Assembly: GCF_013009345.1 (NCBI RefSeq)
Contig: NZ_JABELE010000006.1
Location: forward strand, 124,001 to 188,000
Source of the DNA: Acinetobacter geminorum
GTDB taxonomy: Bacteria > Pseudomonadota > Gammaproteobacteria > Pseudomonadales > Moraxellaceae
Length of the DNA stretch: 64,000 nt
Direction of reading: 5' to 3'
Part shown: piece after piece, positions 54,006-62,232 of the stretch
How positions within the stretch are numbered: the stretch's first letter is position 1
How the letters are laid out: every line of letters begins with the position of its first letter
Notes under the pieces: model-generated
Database searches by the model: none
The model's input: the letters and a program-made list of their open reading frames with translations, nothing else
Told to the model about the DNA's origin: nothing
Position numbers and translations under genes: made by a program

Positions 54006-54827
54006 TTAAGCAAATGGGGGTTGATGCTGAAGTACTAAATCAATCACCTCTAATGCACCTTCTTGCTCATTACTTACAGTAGTATAAGGCGCCACTGCTT
54101 TTAATGCTTCTACTGCATTTTCAACTGCAAACCCATAACCCACAGCTTTAATCATCTGCATATCATTGTTGTTATCACCAATCGCAACCACTTGATTAGT
54201 TTCAACCTGCCATTTTTGTAGTAATAAGTTCAAACCGTGTGCTTTATGCTGGTCGGGAAGAATCAAATCGATAAAATTAAAACCACTTGAAACAGGTACC
54301 AAAACTTTATCTGCTACAAAACTTTGCTTCTGAAAATGCTCAAAAATCGCAAAGCTCTCGTTTTCCTGAGCCGTAAAAGTAATTTTGCACACTAAGTCAT
54401 CTAGTGCATAAAAGTCATCTACAACTGTCAGCTTTTCAAAATATCGGGCAACCTTGGCATAGTCCTCTGCGTTCATGCTGCTATGCACATAAGCACTTTT
54501 TTTTCCACAGATCACCATGGTTGAGGTATACGCTGGGTCAATCGCTTTTAAAATTTCAACGTATTGTTGCTGACTTAAATGAGCAAAAGCTAATTCTTGC
54601 CCAGCATCTACAACATGTGCGCCATTTTCTGCAATAAAAGCAATCTCATGATTAATTTCTGGAAAATAGGTAACAAGTTTTGCAAGTTGATTACCACTGG
54701 CTACCACAAAATGAATATTATTTTGTTTTAGTTGTTCATATTGTTTTAAAAAACGTGCTTTGTTGTACTGCTTTTTGGAATTAAGAAAAGTCCCATCCAT
54801 ATCTACCGCTAAAATTTTTACTGTCAT
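54006..54827 (-). CDS. Cof-type HAD-superfamily phosphatase
   Basis: A 273-residue HAD hydrolase. Motif I DMDGTFLNSKKQ with the nucleophile Asp at the N-terminus, motif II VVASGNQ, and motif IV AIGDNNNDMQMIK are all in place; the cap is of the Cof (C2B) type. Such enzymes dephosphorylate sugar phosphates or cofactors. It stands alone between the copper genes and rpe. Confidence 0.92.
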   Translation of the reverse strand: MTVKILAVDMDGTFLNSKKQYNKARFLKQYEQLKQNNIHFVVASGNQLAKLVTYFPEINHEIAFIAENGAHVVDAGQELAFAHLSQQQYVEILKAIDPAYTSTMVICGKKSAYVHSSMNAEDYAKVARYFEKLTVVDDFYALDDLVCKITFTAQENESFAIFEHFQKQSFVADKVLVPVSSGFNFIDLILPDQHKAHGLNLLLQKWQVETNQVVAIGDNNNDMQMIKAVGYGFAVENAVEALKAVAPYTTVSNEQEGALEVIDLVLQHQPPFA

Positions 54828-54924
54828 TAATAATCGAGGTCTCTTACTAAAAACTTATTAAACCAAATTTAGCTTTATTTTTCATGACACTTTTACAGTT
54901 TTATACGTATGCATGCACAAAAAG

Positions 54925-55156
54925 TTTTACACAGAGATGCATTGTTTTTTGCACAGGTTATTTTTTAGCAAAGCTTAATAAAAAACTAGCTAATAAATTA
55001 TTCAACACGCATAAAAAAAGAACGCCAAAACGTTCTTTTTTCATAGTTTTTGTCTATAGAATAAACGGTTGATCTAATTTTGTTTATTTTACCAACATCT
55101 TATCCATACGGTTATCAACACAGTTATCCATACAGTTATAAACAAAGTTATCCACA
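54925..55156. other. DnaA-box cluster with a 12-bp periodic array
   Basis: Five 9-mers start at 55100, 55112, 55124, 55136 and 55148, exactly 12 bp apart and all in the same orientation: TTATCCATA, TTATCAACA, TTATCCATA, TTATAAACA and TTATCCACA. The last is the perfect DnaA box and the others differ by one or two bases. Two more matches to TTWTNCACA, TTTTACACA (54925) and TTTTGCACA (54947), lie upstream in the same orientation. dnaA is not nearby, so this is not the usual origin context. It could bind DnaA to titrate or reactivate it. Confidence 0.65.
55014..55041. terminator. Terminator downstream of rpe
   Basis: AAAAAAGAACG (55014-55024) pairs with CGTTCTTTTTT (55031-55041) across CCAAAA, with A- and T-runs at both ends. 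It lies about 140 bases beyond the rpe stop, past the DnaA-box array. Confidence 0.8.
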
Positions 55157-55183
55157 GGTTTATTTTAGATTAACTCTATCTTT

Positions 55184-55870
55184 TTAAGCATCAACACTGC
55201 CTACTTTCGCAAGCTCTGCACGCATTTGGTCAATCACAACTTTATAATCGGGTTGACCAAAAATTGCTGAACCAGCAACAAACATATCTGCACCAGCTTC
55301 TGCAATTTCACGGATATTTGCAGGACCAACACCACCATCAACTTCTAAACGGATATCACGGCCACTTGCATCAATAATTTTACGAGCTTCACGTAATTTT
55401 TCTAAAGTCATTGGAATGAACTTTTGTCCACCAAAACCAGGGTTTACACTCATTAATAAAATTTGGTCAACTTTATCAAGTACATAATCTAGATAATGCA
55501 ATGGTGTTGCTGGGTTAAAAACCAAACCTGCTTTAGCACCACCAGACTTAATAAGCTGTAATGAACGATCAATGTGGTGAGATGCTTCTGGGTGGAATGT
55601 AATAATATCTGCCCCAGCTTCTAGGAAATCGCCAATAATACGATCAACTGGAGATACCATTAGATGCACATCAACAGGAGCTGTAATCCCATAGTTTTTT
55701 AAAGCCTTACATACACCTGCACCAAAAGTTAAATTTGGAACATAGTGGTTATCCATCACGTCAAAATGCACTACATCTGCACCTGCGGCTAACACTTTGT
55801 CTACATCTTCGCCTAAACGAGCAAAATCGGCAGATAAAATAGAAGGAGCAATCAAATAAGGCTTGGACAT
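55184..55870 (-). CDS. rpe: Ribulose-phosphate 3-epimerase
   Basis: A 228-residue TIM-barrel enzyme. Metal and catalytic residues are visible in APSILSADFARLGED, VVHFDVMDNHYVPN, VDVHLMVSP, MSVNPGFGGQ and LEVDGGVG. It interconverts ribulose- and xylulose-5-phosphate in the pentose phosphate pathway. The DnaA-box array begins 28 bases after its stop codon. Confidence 0.96.
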   Translation of the reverse strand: MSKPYLIAPSILSADFARLGEDVDKVLAAGADVVHFDVMDNHYVPNLTFGAGVCKALKNYGITAPVDVHLMVSPVDRIIGDFLEAGADIITFHPEASHHIDRSLQLIKSGGAKAGLVFNPATPLHYLDYVLDKVDQILLMSVNPGFGGQKFIPMTLEKLREARKIIDASGRDIRLEVDGGVGPANIREIAEAGADMFVAGSAIFGQPDYKVVIDQMRAELAKVGSVDA

Positions 55871-56054
55871 AGGTGGATGACCTGGCTAGAAGTTTAAGGA
55901 GAGGCTAAAAATTATAACAAAAAAGAACCTACTTGGCCCGCCCTTCCTTGCTTAAATGACAACATTTCAAACATGAAACGTAACGTTGCAACAATAGAAT
56001 GCTAATGGCCAAATGAATTTGTTAAGGTACATTAAACCAATGTGAGGATTGATA

Positions 56055-56327
56055 ATGAAAAGCACAACTCATCTATTAACAAACGATGGAAAACGCATTG
56101 CAAAACGTCTAGTTAATCATTGGAAACACAAATTTGAAGTACAAGAAACCGAACAAGATTTTAAAATCTTAATGCCTACCGCAACAATTACGCTTGCACC
56201 AGAAACAGAGCAGTTAAACGTTGCTATTGATAGTCAGTTAGATGACCACAACCACTTAGAAAAAGTTGTTCTTGATCATCTAAACCGTATGGCTCAACAA
56301 GAATTTCAAGTTGAATGGCAACACTAA
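56055..56327 (+). CDS. DUF2218 domain protein
   Basis: A 90-residue protein (MKSTTHLLTNDGKRIAKRLV) matching the DUF2218 family by length and the KRLVNHWKHKFEVQ segment. GAGG lies seven bases before the ATG at 56055; the frame also extends two codons to a TTG. Function unknown; members often occur near siderophore or metal genes, but that is not the case here. It converges with fghA five bases away. Confidence 0.8.
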   Translation: MKSTTHLLTNDGKRIAKRLVNHWKHKFEVQETEQDFKILMPTATITLAPETEQLNVAIDSQLDDHNHLEKVVLDHLNRMAQQEFQVEWQH

Positions 56328-56332
56328 ACTAA

Positions 56333-57178
56333 TTAGCCAGATACTTTTTCTAACTGGATTGCATGAAACTGCAAATGCTCATCCATAAAGGTCTGGATAA
56401 AATAATAGCCATGATCATAGCCAGCATGTTGTCTTAAAGTTAAAGGCTGTCCTGCCTTTAAACATGCTTGTTTAAATTTTTCAGGGTGAAGTTGTTCATA
56501 AAATTGGTCATCCAAACCCTGATCCACCAAAATTTCGCTAAATACTGCACCATTTTTTAAAACCAAAGCGGTGGCATCATGAGCCAACCAGCTTTCGCGG
56601 TCTGCACCCAAATAATGACTAAAGGCTTTGTCACCCCATGCACATTCGGTTGGTGCACAGATCGGGGCAAAAGCAGATACCGACTTAAACTTTTCAGGAT
56701 ATTTAAACGCTAAAGTTAATGCGCCGTGGCCACCCATTGAATGCCCAAAGATACCAACTTGTTGAGCATTTACAGGAAAGCTTTTTAAAATGAGTGGATA
56801 TAGCTCATCTATTAAATAACTTTCCATTTGATAATGCTCAGACCAAGGTGCTTCTGTGGCATTAATATAAAAGCCTGCGCCTTGACCTATATCCCAATGA
56901 TCCCCTGCCGCAACCTGTTCGCCACGTGGAGAAGTATCAGGTGTAATCAAAATAAGACTAAGTTGTGCTGCCAGATGCTGAGCATGTGCTTTTATGGCAA
57001 AAGTTTCTTCAGTGCACGTTAAACCCGCTAAGTAAAACAAAGTTGAGCAAGCTTTACCTTCTAAAGCTGCCGGTGGTAAATAAACACCAAACTTCGCTGC
57101 TCCTTTTAAATAAGAAGATTCAAATTGGTATATACGCTGCTCGCCCTCAAAGCAGCGGTTTTTTTGCAGGAGTTGCAT
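56333..57178 (-). CDS. fghA: S-formylglutathione hydrolase
   Basis: A 281-residue alpha/beta hydrolase of the esterase D family. Ser nucleophile in GIFGHSMGGHGAL, oxyanion region FYLAGLTCTEETF, and the terminal His in AGYDHGYYFIQTF. It releases formate from S-formylglutathione in formaldehyde detoxification. Its start lies 32 bases inside the 3' end of the C13 peptidase gene, so the two are coupled. No formaldehyde dehydrogenase gene adjoins it. Confidence 0.93.
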   Translation of the reverse strand: MQLLQKNRCFEGEQRIYQFESSYLKGAAKFGVYLPPAALEGKACSTLFYLAGLTCTEETFAIKAHAQHLAAQLSLILITPDTSPRGEQVAAGDHWDIGQGAGFYINATEAPWSEHYQMESYLIDELYPLILKSFPVNAQQVGIFGHSMGGHGALTLAFKYPEKFKSVSAFAPICAPTECAWGDKAFSHYLGADRESWLAHDATALVLKNGAVFSEILVDQGLDDQFYEQLHPEKFKQACLKAGQPLTLRQHAGYDHGYYFIQTFMDEHLQFHAIQLEKVSG

Positions 57179-58598
57179 CGTTTTTGGCCTCTGTTTTTGT
57201 TTGAGTAATATCTACACTACCCGTATTTTGCTGAGGAAATAGATACTTTTCCAATTGAGGTAGCATAAGTTCCATATTTTTACCGATCATCCACTGAGGT
57301 TCTGAAGGTTCAACACCTTGAGCCACTTCCCATTTGGTTACCGTTTGCTTAGCGGTGTTAAACGAATCTTTCATTGACGATTGCTCTCGCATAGCTAAAT
57401 CAAAGAAAGCTCGTCCAAAATAGGTATAGTCAGCTTCGTTATTACACCCAAAAGAAGTTTTATCAGCAGCCGATGCAGTAATAATTAAAGTATCAGGAGA
57501 CTGTAAAGCAGGAATAAAGCTTCCTGAATAACAGGCAGAAATGACAATCACACGCCAGCGAATGCCAGATTTATCCAGTGTTTCACGTAACCATTTCGGG
57601 TCTACTTGCCCTAAATCTAATGGCGCATTTTCAATTTCGAAGTGATTTTGTTCACCGTGTGAAGTCATATATAGAAATAGGACATCGCTATCACGGTTCA
57701 TTTGCTGGCCCATACGGCGTAGTGCCAGTTCAATACTGGTTTTAGACGCAATCGGAATTTCTGTTCGCGTATCTGGATTATTGACCAGCATCATCGAACG
57801 ACCAATCGTTCCGAAACGTGTATCAAACTGCTCTTTAATACGGACCACTTCCGATTTAAAAACATCTTGATAACTATCGCCAGCAACACCTAAAAAGTAC
57901 CAATGGCTTTTGGCGAGCTCACCATATTGAACTTGCTCTAAAGAATCGTTCAACAACTTACTTTGCGCATAAAAAGCATCTTCAGCAAATGTAGGAGCCG
58001 AATCTTCTACTTTCCAAATCGGTTGATCTTTTACAGAAAGTTGCCAAACCACCATCGTTGCAATAGTCGCAACCATAACCAATGCACGTTCCCACCATGG
58101 CCATTTAAGCTCACGTGAGAAAACCCAAATTACCGCTAAACTTTGCCACACGAATAAAGCTACAAATAAGCTCGGTAAAATTCCGTTATAAATAGCATCG
58201 GGAATAAAGTTGAGATAACCATTAGACCCCAAATACTGAATTAAACATTGAATTAATAAGATATTTGTATCTAGAACTAGCCAAAGTAAAGCAGGAACTA
58301 GCATTAAACGAGGTTGGTTAGTTCGCTGTGATAAGAAAATACCAACAATTAAGGCAATGAATGGCCAAAGTGCATAACCAATTAAACCTTGTGAATTAAA
58401 ATCACCGATTTGACCAGCGACAAGCCAACTATAAAGAGAGTTAGTACATCCTCCTAAAATTCCCCAGATAATAAGCTGAAGAATAGATGGATGCACAATC
58501 TGTAAAGAACGTCTTGACCCCAAAAACAGCCACATTCCGGCAATTTGGTTGCTTTTAAAATCATGCCAAAAGTTAATGGAGGGTTTAAGATCAATCAT
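57147..58598 (-). CDS. Membrane-anchored C13-family (legumain-like) peptidase
   Basis: A 483-residue protein. The first 190 residues contain about five membrane spans; the C-terminal part is a caspase-fold domain with the catalytic His in YMTSHGEQNHF and Cys in VIVISACYSGSF, matching peptidase C13. Legumain relatives cleave after Asn or act as transamidases. The soluble domain's side of the membrane is not clear. It is upstream of, and overlaps, fghA on the same strand. The ATG at 58598 follows a weak ribosome-binding site. Confidence 0.85.
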   Translation of the reverse strand: MIDLKPSINFWHDFKSNQIAGMWLFLGSRRSLQIVHPSILQLIIWGILGGCTNSLYSWLVAGQIGDFNSQGLIGYALWPFIALIVGIFLSQRTNQPRLMLVPALLWLVLDTNILLIQCLIQYLGSNGYLNFIPDAIYNGILPSLFVALFVWQSLAVIWVFSRELKWPWWERALVMVATIATMVVWQLSVKDQPIWKVEDSAPTFAEDAFYAQSKLLNDSLEQVQYGELAKSHWYFLGVAGDSYQDVFKSEVVRIKEQFDTRFGTIGRSMMLVNNPDTRTEIPIASKTSIELALRRMGQQMNRDSDVLFLYMTSHGEQNHFEIENAPLDLGQVDPKWLRETLDKSGIRWRVIVISACYSGSFIPALQSPDTLIITASAADKTSFGCNNEADYTYFGRAFFDLAMREQSSMKDSFNTAKQTVTKWEVAQGVEPSEPQWMIGKNMELMLPQLEKYLFPQQNTGSVDITQTKTEAKNDATPAKKPLL

Positions 58599-58734
58599 AA
58601 AAGGTTTTCAAAAATTTCGTTTTTGACAGGCATCTTAAGTGTATGCCTGCTAAGAATTTTAGCAATCATGCTTTTGAACTATATCACATATATTTGTGCA
58701 TTATTCAAGCAATAAAACCTAACCTTACATAAGC

Positions 58735-59526
58735 CTACTGAAAATACGCATCAAAACGACAAGCATCCCCTTGCCATTGATGAGCTGGCTCTTGATTTGC
58801 CAAGAAAATAGCATGGCGTGGCCGCTTAACCACGACACGCTTAGCAACTTTCTGTGCCAAAACTAGCAAATTATCCCCCAAATCCATCTCACCATCTTCG
58901 GGTAAAAGGAGATGTAAAAGCTGCATCTGCTTTTTGACTTGAGCTTGTTTTTTAATTGCTTGTTGATTCTGGTCGCGCTGTGGGAACATCGGGTCAAGAT
59001 AGACTACATCAACCGTTTTTGCTTCTTGATGTAATTGCTGTAAATAGCTTGCAGAGTCAGCAAAGATCAGTTGAATACGATCCATAAATTGACTTAAAAA
59101 TGGATCACGTTCCGCCTGAGCTTTTGAATCTTCAAGTAAAGTAAATAAAATCGGATGGCGCTCAACGAGCTGGATTTGGGCACCTAGATAAGCCATAAGT
59201 AAGCTGTCATGGCCTAAACCCGCTGTAGCATCAACCAGTACCGGCTTTTCACCTAACTGACAAGCACGGGCAATCATTTCCGATTTAAGACTTGCACGTT
59301 TTAAACGTGGAATTTCAGCTTTCCAATCGGGTTGCATTTTCATGCCATTAGCAGATAACCAAAGTCCGTTTTCATCTACACAAAGGGCAATTTCAGGGTT
59401 GAAGCGTAAAAACCGCGCATTCAGCTTTTCAATTGGCTGTAAATCGACAGTCACACCTCTAGAACAAAGCACAGCTTGATAGTGCTGTGCCTGTTCTTGA
59501 AAAACTACTTCAAAATATATATGCAT
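58735..59526 (-). CDS. rsmJ: 16S rRNA (guanine-1516-N2)-methyltransferase
   Basis: A 263-residue SAM-dependent methyltransferase. VLVDATAGLGHDSLLMAYLGA is the SAM-binding motif with RsmJ spelling, and VVYLDPMFPQRDQN is the catalytic loop. It methylates G1516 of 16S rRNA. tsaB lies 11 bases upstream on the same strand, a probable operon. Confidence 0.92.
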   Translation of the reverse strand: MHIYFEVVFQEQAQHYQAVLCSRGVTVDLQPIEKLNARFLRFNPEIALCVDENGLWLSANGMKMQPDWKAEIPRLKRASLKSEMIARACQLGEKPVLVDATAGLGHDSLLMAYLGAQIQLVERHPILFTLLEDSKAQAERDPFLSQFMDRIQLIFADSASYLQQLHQEAKTVDVVYLDPMFPQRDQNQQAIKKQAQVKKQMQLLHLLLPEDGEMDLGDNLLVLAQKVAKRVVVKRPRHAIFLANQEPAHQWQGDACRFDAYFQ

Positions 59527-59537
59527 GAGTACTGCCT

Positions 59538-60203
59538 TTATTTTGCTTTACCCTGATCCGCTATCTTTTTCCACGCATCATCACGTAAATAAACTGGCAA
59601 AGCATGTTCGGCATCCACCCATTGCTTTTGTGCAGCATAAACACGTGCAATAGAAGCAATATCCTGTGCAGTTGCAGTGATTGTTTGATGCTCTGCATCA
59701 GCTTGAAGTAACTTTGCGCCCGAACCAATTAAGCAATGTTTTGCATAAGCTGCTGCTGGCTCATAGCTCATTAATTTTTCTTCATCAATACACTGCATAA
59801 TTCCTTGTTCATCTAGAATAAAACTTGCAATGTAAACTTCATTCATACGCGCATCGAGCACCGCAGTCACCTGTTCCAAACCTTCAAGTCGGTATGCCGC
59901 TTGTGCTAAAGCTTGCAATGTAGAAACGGGAATTACTGGTAAATCTTGTGACCAAGCTAAAGCCTGAGCAACAGCAGCATTAATTCGAACACCACTAAAA
60001 GAACCTGGCCCACGGCTAAAGGCAATCGCATCCAGACCTGCAACCTCAAGACCTGTTTGTTGTAGCCCTTGCTCAATCATAGGCAAAATGGTCTGGGTTT
60101 GTGCTTTCGTCCGCGTATCGAGTTGAAAAAACAGTTCTTGGGTTTCATCGACTAATGAAATAGAACACTGCTCATTTGCAGTTTCCAACGCCAGCAATTT
60201 CAT
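59538..60203 (-). CDS. tsaB: tRNA threonylcarbamoyladenosine biosynthesis protein
   Basis: A 221-residue actin-like-fold protein starting MKLLALETANEQCSISLVD. GPGSFSGVRINAAVAQALAW is the conserved TsaB motif. It partners TsaD and TsaE in making t6A37 on ANN-decoding tRNAs. The ATG at 60203 is preferred; the frame extends two codons to a TTG. Confidence 0.94.
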   Translation of the reverse strand: MKLLALETANEQCSISLVDETQELFFQLDTRTKAQTQTILPMIEQGLQQTGLEVAGLDAIAFSRGPGSFSGVRINAAVAQALAWSQDLPVIPVSTLQALAQAAYRLEGLEQVTAVLDARMNEVYIASFILDEQGIMQCIDEEKLMSYEPAAAYAKHCLIGSGAKLLQADAEHQTITATAQDIASIARVYAAQKQWVDAEHALPVYLRDDAWKKIADQGKAK

Positions 60204-60337
60204 GCACAACCTTAGTATTAAATCAGATTAAAAACGAAGGTTATGATACCCCACTCGGCTCTGATAGGCGAGTTGTTCTCTCTCTAAATAAAAATGCCAA
60301 GCTTGTGCTCGGCATAGAAAATAACTTATTAAAATTT

Positions 60338-60868
60338 TTAAAAATTGAACTCTTTCAAATCTGCATAGTTCTTAAAGTGTTCAGCATAATGCAGTGCACT
60401 CAATCGTATTTTGGCCGCGCCATCTTCATCTAATGTTTTGACAATTTTACCAGGTGAGCCCATCACCACTGAGTTATCTGGAATTACTTTCCCTTCAGGA
60501 ATTAGAGCATTAGCGCCAATAATACAATTTTTTCCAATCACAGCCCGATTTAAAATTACGGCGTTCATACCAATCAAACTATTATCACCAATCGTACAAC
60601 CATGCAGCATGACTTTATGACCGACTGTGACATATTCACCAATATTTAGCTCAAGTCCAGCATCGGTATGCAAGACAGAATTTTCTTGAATATTAGAAAA
60701 ATCACCAATTCGAACTACGCAGTTATCGGCACGAACTACTGCACCAAACCAAATACTGACCTGACGACCTAACTCTACTTGTCCAATAAGCGTTGCGGTT
60801 GGAGCAACCCAGCCATCCCATGGCTCATGTAATGCTTTTGGGTGCTGTCCTTGATAGCTATACATCAT
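60338..60868 (-). CDS. Gamma-carbonic anhydrase family protein
   Basis: A 176-residue left-handed beta-helix protein with hexapeptide repeats (GRQVSIWFGAVVRAD, NSLIGMNAVIL, GKNCIIGANALIPEG). The three zinc-binding His positions are filled (HTDAG, VGHKVMLHG). It resembles YrdA/CaiE-like homologues whose activity is often untested. It lies 19 bases after the Nudix gene. Confidence 0.9.
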   Translation of the reverse strand: MMYSYQGQHPKALHEPWDGWVAPTATLIGQVELGRQVSIWFGAVVRADNCVVRIGDFSNIQENSVLHTDAGLELNIGEYVTVGHKVMLHGCTIGDNSLIGMNAVILNRAVIGKNCIIGANALIPEGKVIPDNSVVMGSPGKIVKTLDEDGAAKIRLSALHYAEHFKNYADLKEFNF

Positions 60869-60887
60869 AATTTATCAATCCTGATCT

Positions 60888-61514
60888 TTATTTTTTATGA
60901 GAAAACTTTGGCATTCCAAAGGTTGGGGAATTAAGTAAAAATGGCCAATCTTTTTGATAACCCAATCCATATTTAAACAGAGCAACCAACATACGAGCAG
61001 TTAACCCCCAGATAATTTCATTATCAATCTGTAAGCTTGGGAAATATAAAGACTGATGAGCATACCGTACTTCATAAGGTGTCGGACGCGTTTCAATAAG
61101 TTGCTGTAACGGGACAAAGAAAATTCGATCAATTTCAGTAGGCTGAGGTATTAAAGTCACCTCAGGAGGAATAAGTCCAACGATCGGTTTTACAGACAAA
61201 CCACTTCTTGCACGCTGCATCGGCAAATCACCTAACAACTGTACATCAAACGGATTTAAAGCCGTCTCTTCTTGAGCTTCTCTTAGCGCTACAACAATAT
61301 TACTCGTATCACTGGGGTCACGCTTTCCACCAGGAAAAGAAACTTCCCCCGCATGGTTGTTCATATGTATTGAACGGCGTGTAAGCAGTACCTTTGGATC
61401 ATTTTCATTCGTAATTGCAATGAGTACTGCTGCTTGTGCTTCTTGTATGCGGGTGGAAAAGCGCAATCTTTGCTGTAACTTTTGTGTTAGCAAGTGCTCT
61501 TCCATACCATTCAC
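60888..61514 (-). CDS. CoA pyrophosphatase, Nudix family (NudL-like)
   Basis: A 208-residue Nudix hydrolase. The Nudix box GGKRDPSDTSNIVVALREAQEETAL is preceded by NNHAGEVSFP, the extra motif of CoA-cleaving members (UPF0035). It probably splits CoA into 4'-phosphopantetheine and 3',5'-ADP. An ATG three codons in (61505) is an alternative start. It is co-directional with the gamma-carbonic anhydrase gene. Confidence 0.9.
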   Translation of the reverse strand: MNGMEEHLLTQKLQQRLRFSTRIQEAQAAVLIAITNENDPKVLLTRRSIHMNNHAGEVSFPGGKRDPSDTSNIVVALREAQEETALNPFDVQLLGDLPMQRARSGLSVKPIVGLIPPEVTLIPQPTEIDRIFFVPLQQLIETRPTPYEVRYAHQSLYFPSLQIDNEIIWGLTARMLVALFKYGLGYQKDWPFLLNSPTFGMPKFSHKK

Positions 61515-61628
61515 CTATTATTCTGTCTCTCTTTGCATCATATCTGAAAATCAAAGTTAGGGAATAGAGTTGATGCGTAAGTCTAAAAATTCAGTTATGC
61601 TGAGGCATCTCTATACTCGATGATAATT

Positions 61629-62177
61629 ATGAGTTTCTGTGTAGCGTGTGGGCATAAAACCGAACAAAAAATTCCTTTAGGTGATCATAAAGTACGCCGT
61701 GTTTGTACTCATTGTGGAAATATTCATTATGAAAATCCCAAAGTAATATGCGGTGCCTTAGCGTTATGGGAAGACAAAGTATTACTCTGTCGTCGTGCGA
61801 TTGAACCTCGTTATGGCTTATGGACATTACCTGCTGGTTATATGGAATTATTTGAAACCATGGAACAAGGTGCAGCACGTGAAACTCGTGAAGAAGCAGA
61901 AGCCGAGATAGAAATAGAACAACTTTATTGCATGTACAATATTCCGCGTATTGGTCAAATTTATGTTCTTTTCAAAGCACAGCTGAAAGATGGCATTTTT
62001 GGTGCAGGTGAAGAAAGCATCGAGAGTCGTCTATTTGAAGAGCATGAAATTCCATGGGGAGAACTCGCCTTTCCTAGTGTTGAACACACTTTAAGACATT
62101 ATTTTGAAGACCGTAAAAAACAAGTGTTCCCAACACATCTTGAAACTTTAGGCACTCGCTTAGACCATACTGGTTAA
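61629..62177 (+). CDS. Nudix hydrolase with N-terminal zinc ribbon
   Basis: About 182 residues. The N-terminus has a four-cysteine zinc ribbon (FCVACGHK, VCTHCGN), followed by a Nudix domain with the box GYMELFETMEQGAARETREEAE. This layout is shared with NADH pyrophosphatases, though the NudC extension is missing, so ADP-ribose or another nucleotide may be the substrate. Starts at 61620 and 61629 are both ATG; neither has a good ribosome-binding site, and I take 61629 (MSFCVACG). Confidence 0.88.
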   Translation: MSFCVACGHKTEQKIPLGDHKVRRVCTHCGNIHYENPKVICGALALWEDKVLLCRRAIEPRYGLWTLPAGYMELFETMEQGAARETREEAEAEIEIEQLYCMYNIPRIGQIYVLFKAQLKDGIFGAGEESIESRLFEEHEIPWGELAFPSVEHTLRHYFEDRKKQVFPTHLETLGTRLDHTG

Positions 62178-62192
62178 TTAATTAAACAAATA

Positions 62193-62217
62193 AAAAAGAC
62201 CGCTAAGCGGTCTTTTT
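62193..62217. terminator. Bidirectional terminator after the Nudix gene
   Basis: AAAAAGACCGC (62193-62203) pairs with GCGGTCTTTTT (62207-62217) across a 3-nt loop. It separates the Nudix gene from the converging surface-protein gene. Confidence 0.88.
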
Positions 62218-62232
62218 ATTTGTCTCTTATTT

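Noticed and set aside
54884..55072. 62-residue open frame upstream of the rpe terminator
   Set aside because: No ribosome-binding site, and it runs through the terminator hairpin.
55098..55158. CRISPR array
   Set aside because: The 12-bp periodic repeats are too short, lack spacers and match DnaA boxes.
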